NCBI GenBank assembly: GCA_032160545.1
Contig: JAVHVN010000118.1
Span: 1-5,969, forward strand
Source: DATGFB01 sp032160545
GTDB lineage: Bacteria; Actinomycetota; Actinomycetes; Mycobacteriales; Jatrophihabitantaceae
DNA length: 5,969 bases
Direction of reading: 5' to 3'
Shown: positions 5,328 through 5,969 of the stretch, in pieces
Layout: the number at the start of each line of letters is the position of its first letter
Numbering within the stretch: position 1 is the stretch's first letter
The notes under the pieces: model-generated
What the model was told of the DNA's origin: nothing
The model's input: the letters and a program-made list of their open reading frames with translations, nothing else
Databases searched by the model: none
Position numbers and translations under genes: made by a program

Positions 5328-5969
5328 TCACAGCGGGATGTTCCCGTGCTTCTTCGGCGGCAGTGCCTGCCGCTTGTTGCGCAACATCCGCAGCGACTTC
5401 ACGACGTAGGCGCGCGTGTGCGAGGGCAGGATCACCGCGTCGACATAGCCGCGCTCGGCGGCGACGTACGGGTTGACCAGGGTGTCCTCGTACTCCTGGA
5501 CGACCTGCGCGCGCACCGCCTCGGGGTCGTCGGCCGACGCGATGCGCTTGCGATGCAGGATGTTGGCCGCGCCCTGCGCGCCCATCACGGCGATCTGAGC
5601 CGTCGGCCAGGCCACGTTGATGTCGGCTCCGAGGTGCTTGGAGCCCATGACGTCGTATGCCCCGCCGAACGCCTTGCGGGTGATGACCGTGATCTTCGGG
5701 ACGGTCGCCTCGGCATACGCATAGATGAGCTTGGCGCCGCGCCGGATGATGCCCTGGTGCTCCTGACCGACACCCGGCAGGAAGCCGGGCACGTCGACGA
5801 GGGTCAGCACCGGGATGTTGAAGGCGTCGCAAGTGCGGACGAACCGCGCGGCCTTCTCGGACGCGTCGATGTCGAGGCATCCGGCGAAGTGCATCGGCTG
5901 GTTCGCGACGACGCCGACCGGATGGCCCTCGACCCGGCCGAAGCCCACCACGATGTTCTGCGCGAACAG
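5328..5969 (-). CDS. Acyl-CoA carboxylase beta subunit (carboxyltransferase), C-terminal part, probably propionyl-CoA type
   Basis: The frame is open to the window edge, so the N-terminal half of this roughly 500-540 residue protein is missing; 213 residues are visible. The protein transfers the carboxyl group from biotin on the alpha subunit to an acyl-CoA. Typical segments are GRVEGHPVGVVANQP (visible 11-25), LDIDASEKAARFVRTCDAF (32-50), LVDVPGFLPGVGQE (57-70), the RRGAKLIYAYAEATVPKITV stretch (76-95), ITRKAFGGAYDVMGSKHL (96-113), INVAWPTAQIAVMGAQGA (117-134) and the closing KKHGNIPL (206-213). In GGAYD the Gly-Ala pair forms an oxyanion hole. Asp106 matches the residue reported as Asp422 in Streptomyces coelicolor PccB, associated with propionyl-CoA preference (Ile in acetyl-CoA types). 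The substrate call is therefore inference from one residue. The epsilon gene follows by 36 bases; the alpha subunit is not in the window. Confidence 0.92.
   Translation of the reverse strand: MFAQNIVVGFGRVEGHPVGVVANQPMHFAGCLDIDASEKAARFVRTCDAFNIPVLTLVDVPGFLPGVGQEHQGIIRRGAKLIYAYAEATVPKITVITRKAFGGAYDVMGSKHLGADINVAWPTAQIAVMGAQGAANILHRKRIASADDPEAVRAQVVQEYEDTLVNPYVAAERGYVDAVILPSHTRAYVVKSLRMLRNKRQALPPKKHGNIPL

Noticed and set aside
5002..5409. A 135-codon plus-strand frame over the epsilon subunit
   Set aside because: It lies opposite the epsilon subunit and the end of the beta subunit, both well supported by motifs and spacing, and has no recognisable features.
1..5969. CRISPR arrays, tRNA or rRNA genes, insertion sequences, attachment sites
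   Set aside because: I saw no regularly spaced repeats, no cloverleaf or rRNA motifs, no transposase or integrase motifs and no paired direct repeats; the window is almost fully occupied by metabolic genes.

Overview
The window comes from a very GC-rich, densely coded bacterial chromosome. The codons favour G or C in third position. The presence of an acyl-CoA carboxylase epsilon subunit next to a carboxyltransferase beta subunit, with a Maf protein nearby, points strongly to an actinobacterium. I cannot assign a genus, and nothing here looks like phage, plasmid, IS element or CRISPR.

Layout, left to right. (1) A plus-strand pair: the C-terminal two thirds or so of a cysteine synthase-like PLP enzyme (1-582, 5' end outside the window), then a stand-alone alanyl-tRNA editing protein of the AlaX type (604-1389). 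(2) Convergent to it, a minus-strand pair that shares a GTGA stop/start overlap: an acyl-CoA dehydrogenase (2033-3178) followed by a Maf-type nucleotide pyrophosphatase (1416-2036). (3) A 236-bp divergent intergenic region with a strong 12-bp perfect inverted repeat and a plausible leaderless-type -10 box. (4) A plus-strand pair: an S-methyl-5'-thioadenosine phosphorylase (3415-4218) and a diverged enoyl-CoA hydratase/crotonase (4232-5005). (5) A convergent gap with a hairpin, then on the minus strand the end of an acyl-CoA carboxylase operon: beta subunit (5328-5969, 5' end outside the window) and the small epsilon subunit (5073-5291).

How the genes fit together. The carboxylase subunits, acyl-CoA dehydrogenase and crotonase all belong to acyl-CoA metabolism. 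The carboxyltransferase carries the Asp associated with propionyl-CoA preference, so a role in using propionyl-CoA from odd-chain or branched substrates is reasonable. Maf normally sits just after the epsilon gene in actinobacteria such as Mycobacterium tuberculosis. Here the carboxylase genes and maf are on the same strand but are separated by the opposing phosphorylase-crotonase pair and by the dehydrogenase. The cysteine synthase-like/AlaX pair is a separate unit that may link serine or cysteine chemistry to clearance of Ser-tRNA(Ala).

I see mostly recognisable housekeeping genes and no clear novel system. The points most worth checking are the altered oxyanion-hole segment of the crotonase, the strong orphan hairpin between the divergent genes, the interrupted carboxylase-maf order, and the substituted motifs in the AlaX and PLP enzymes.
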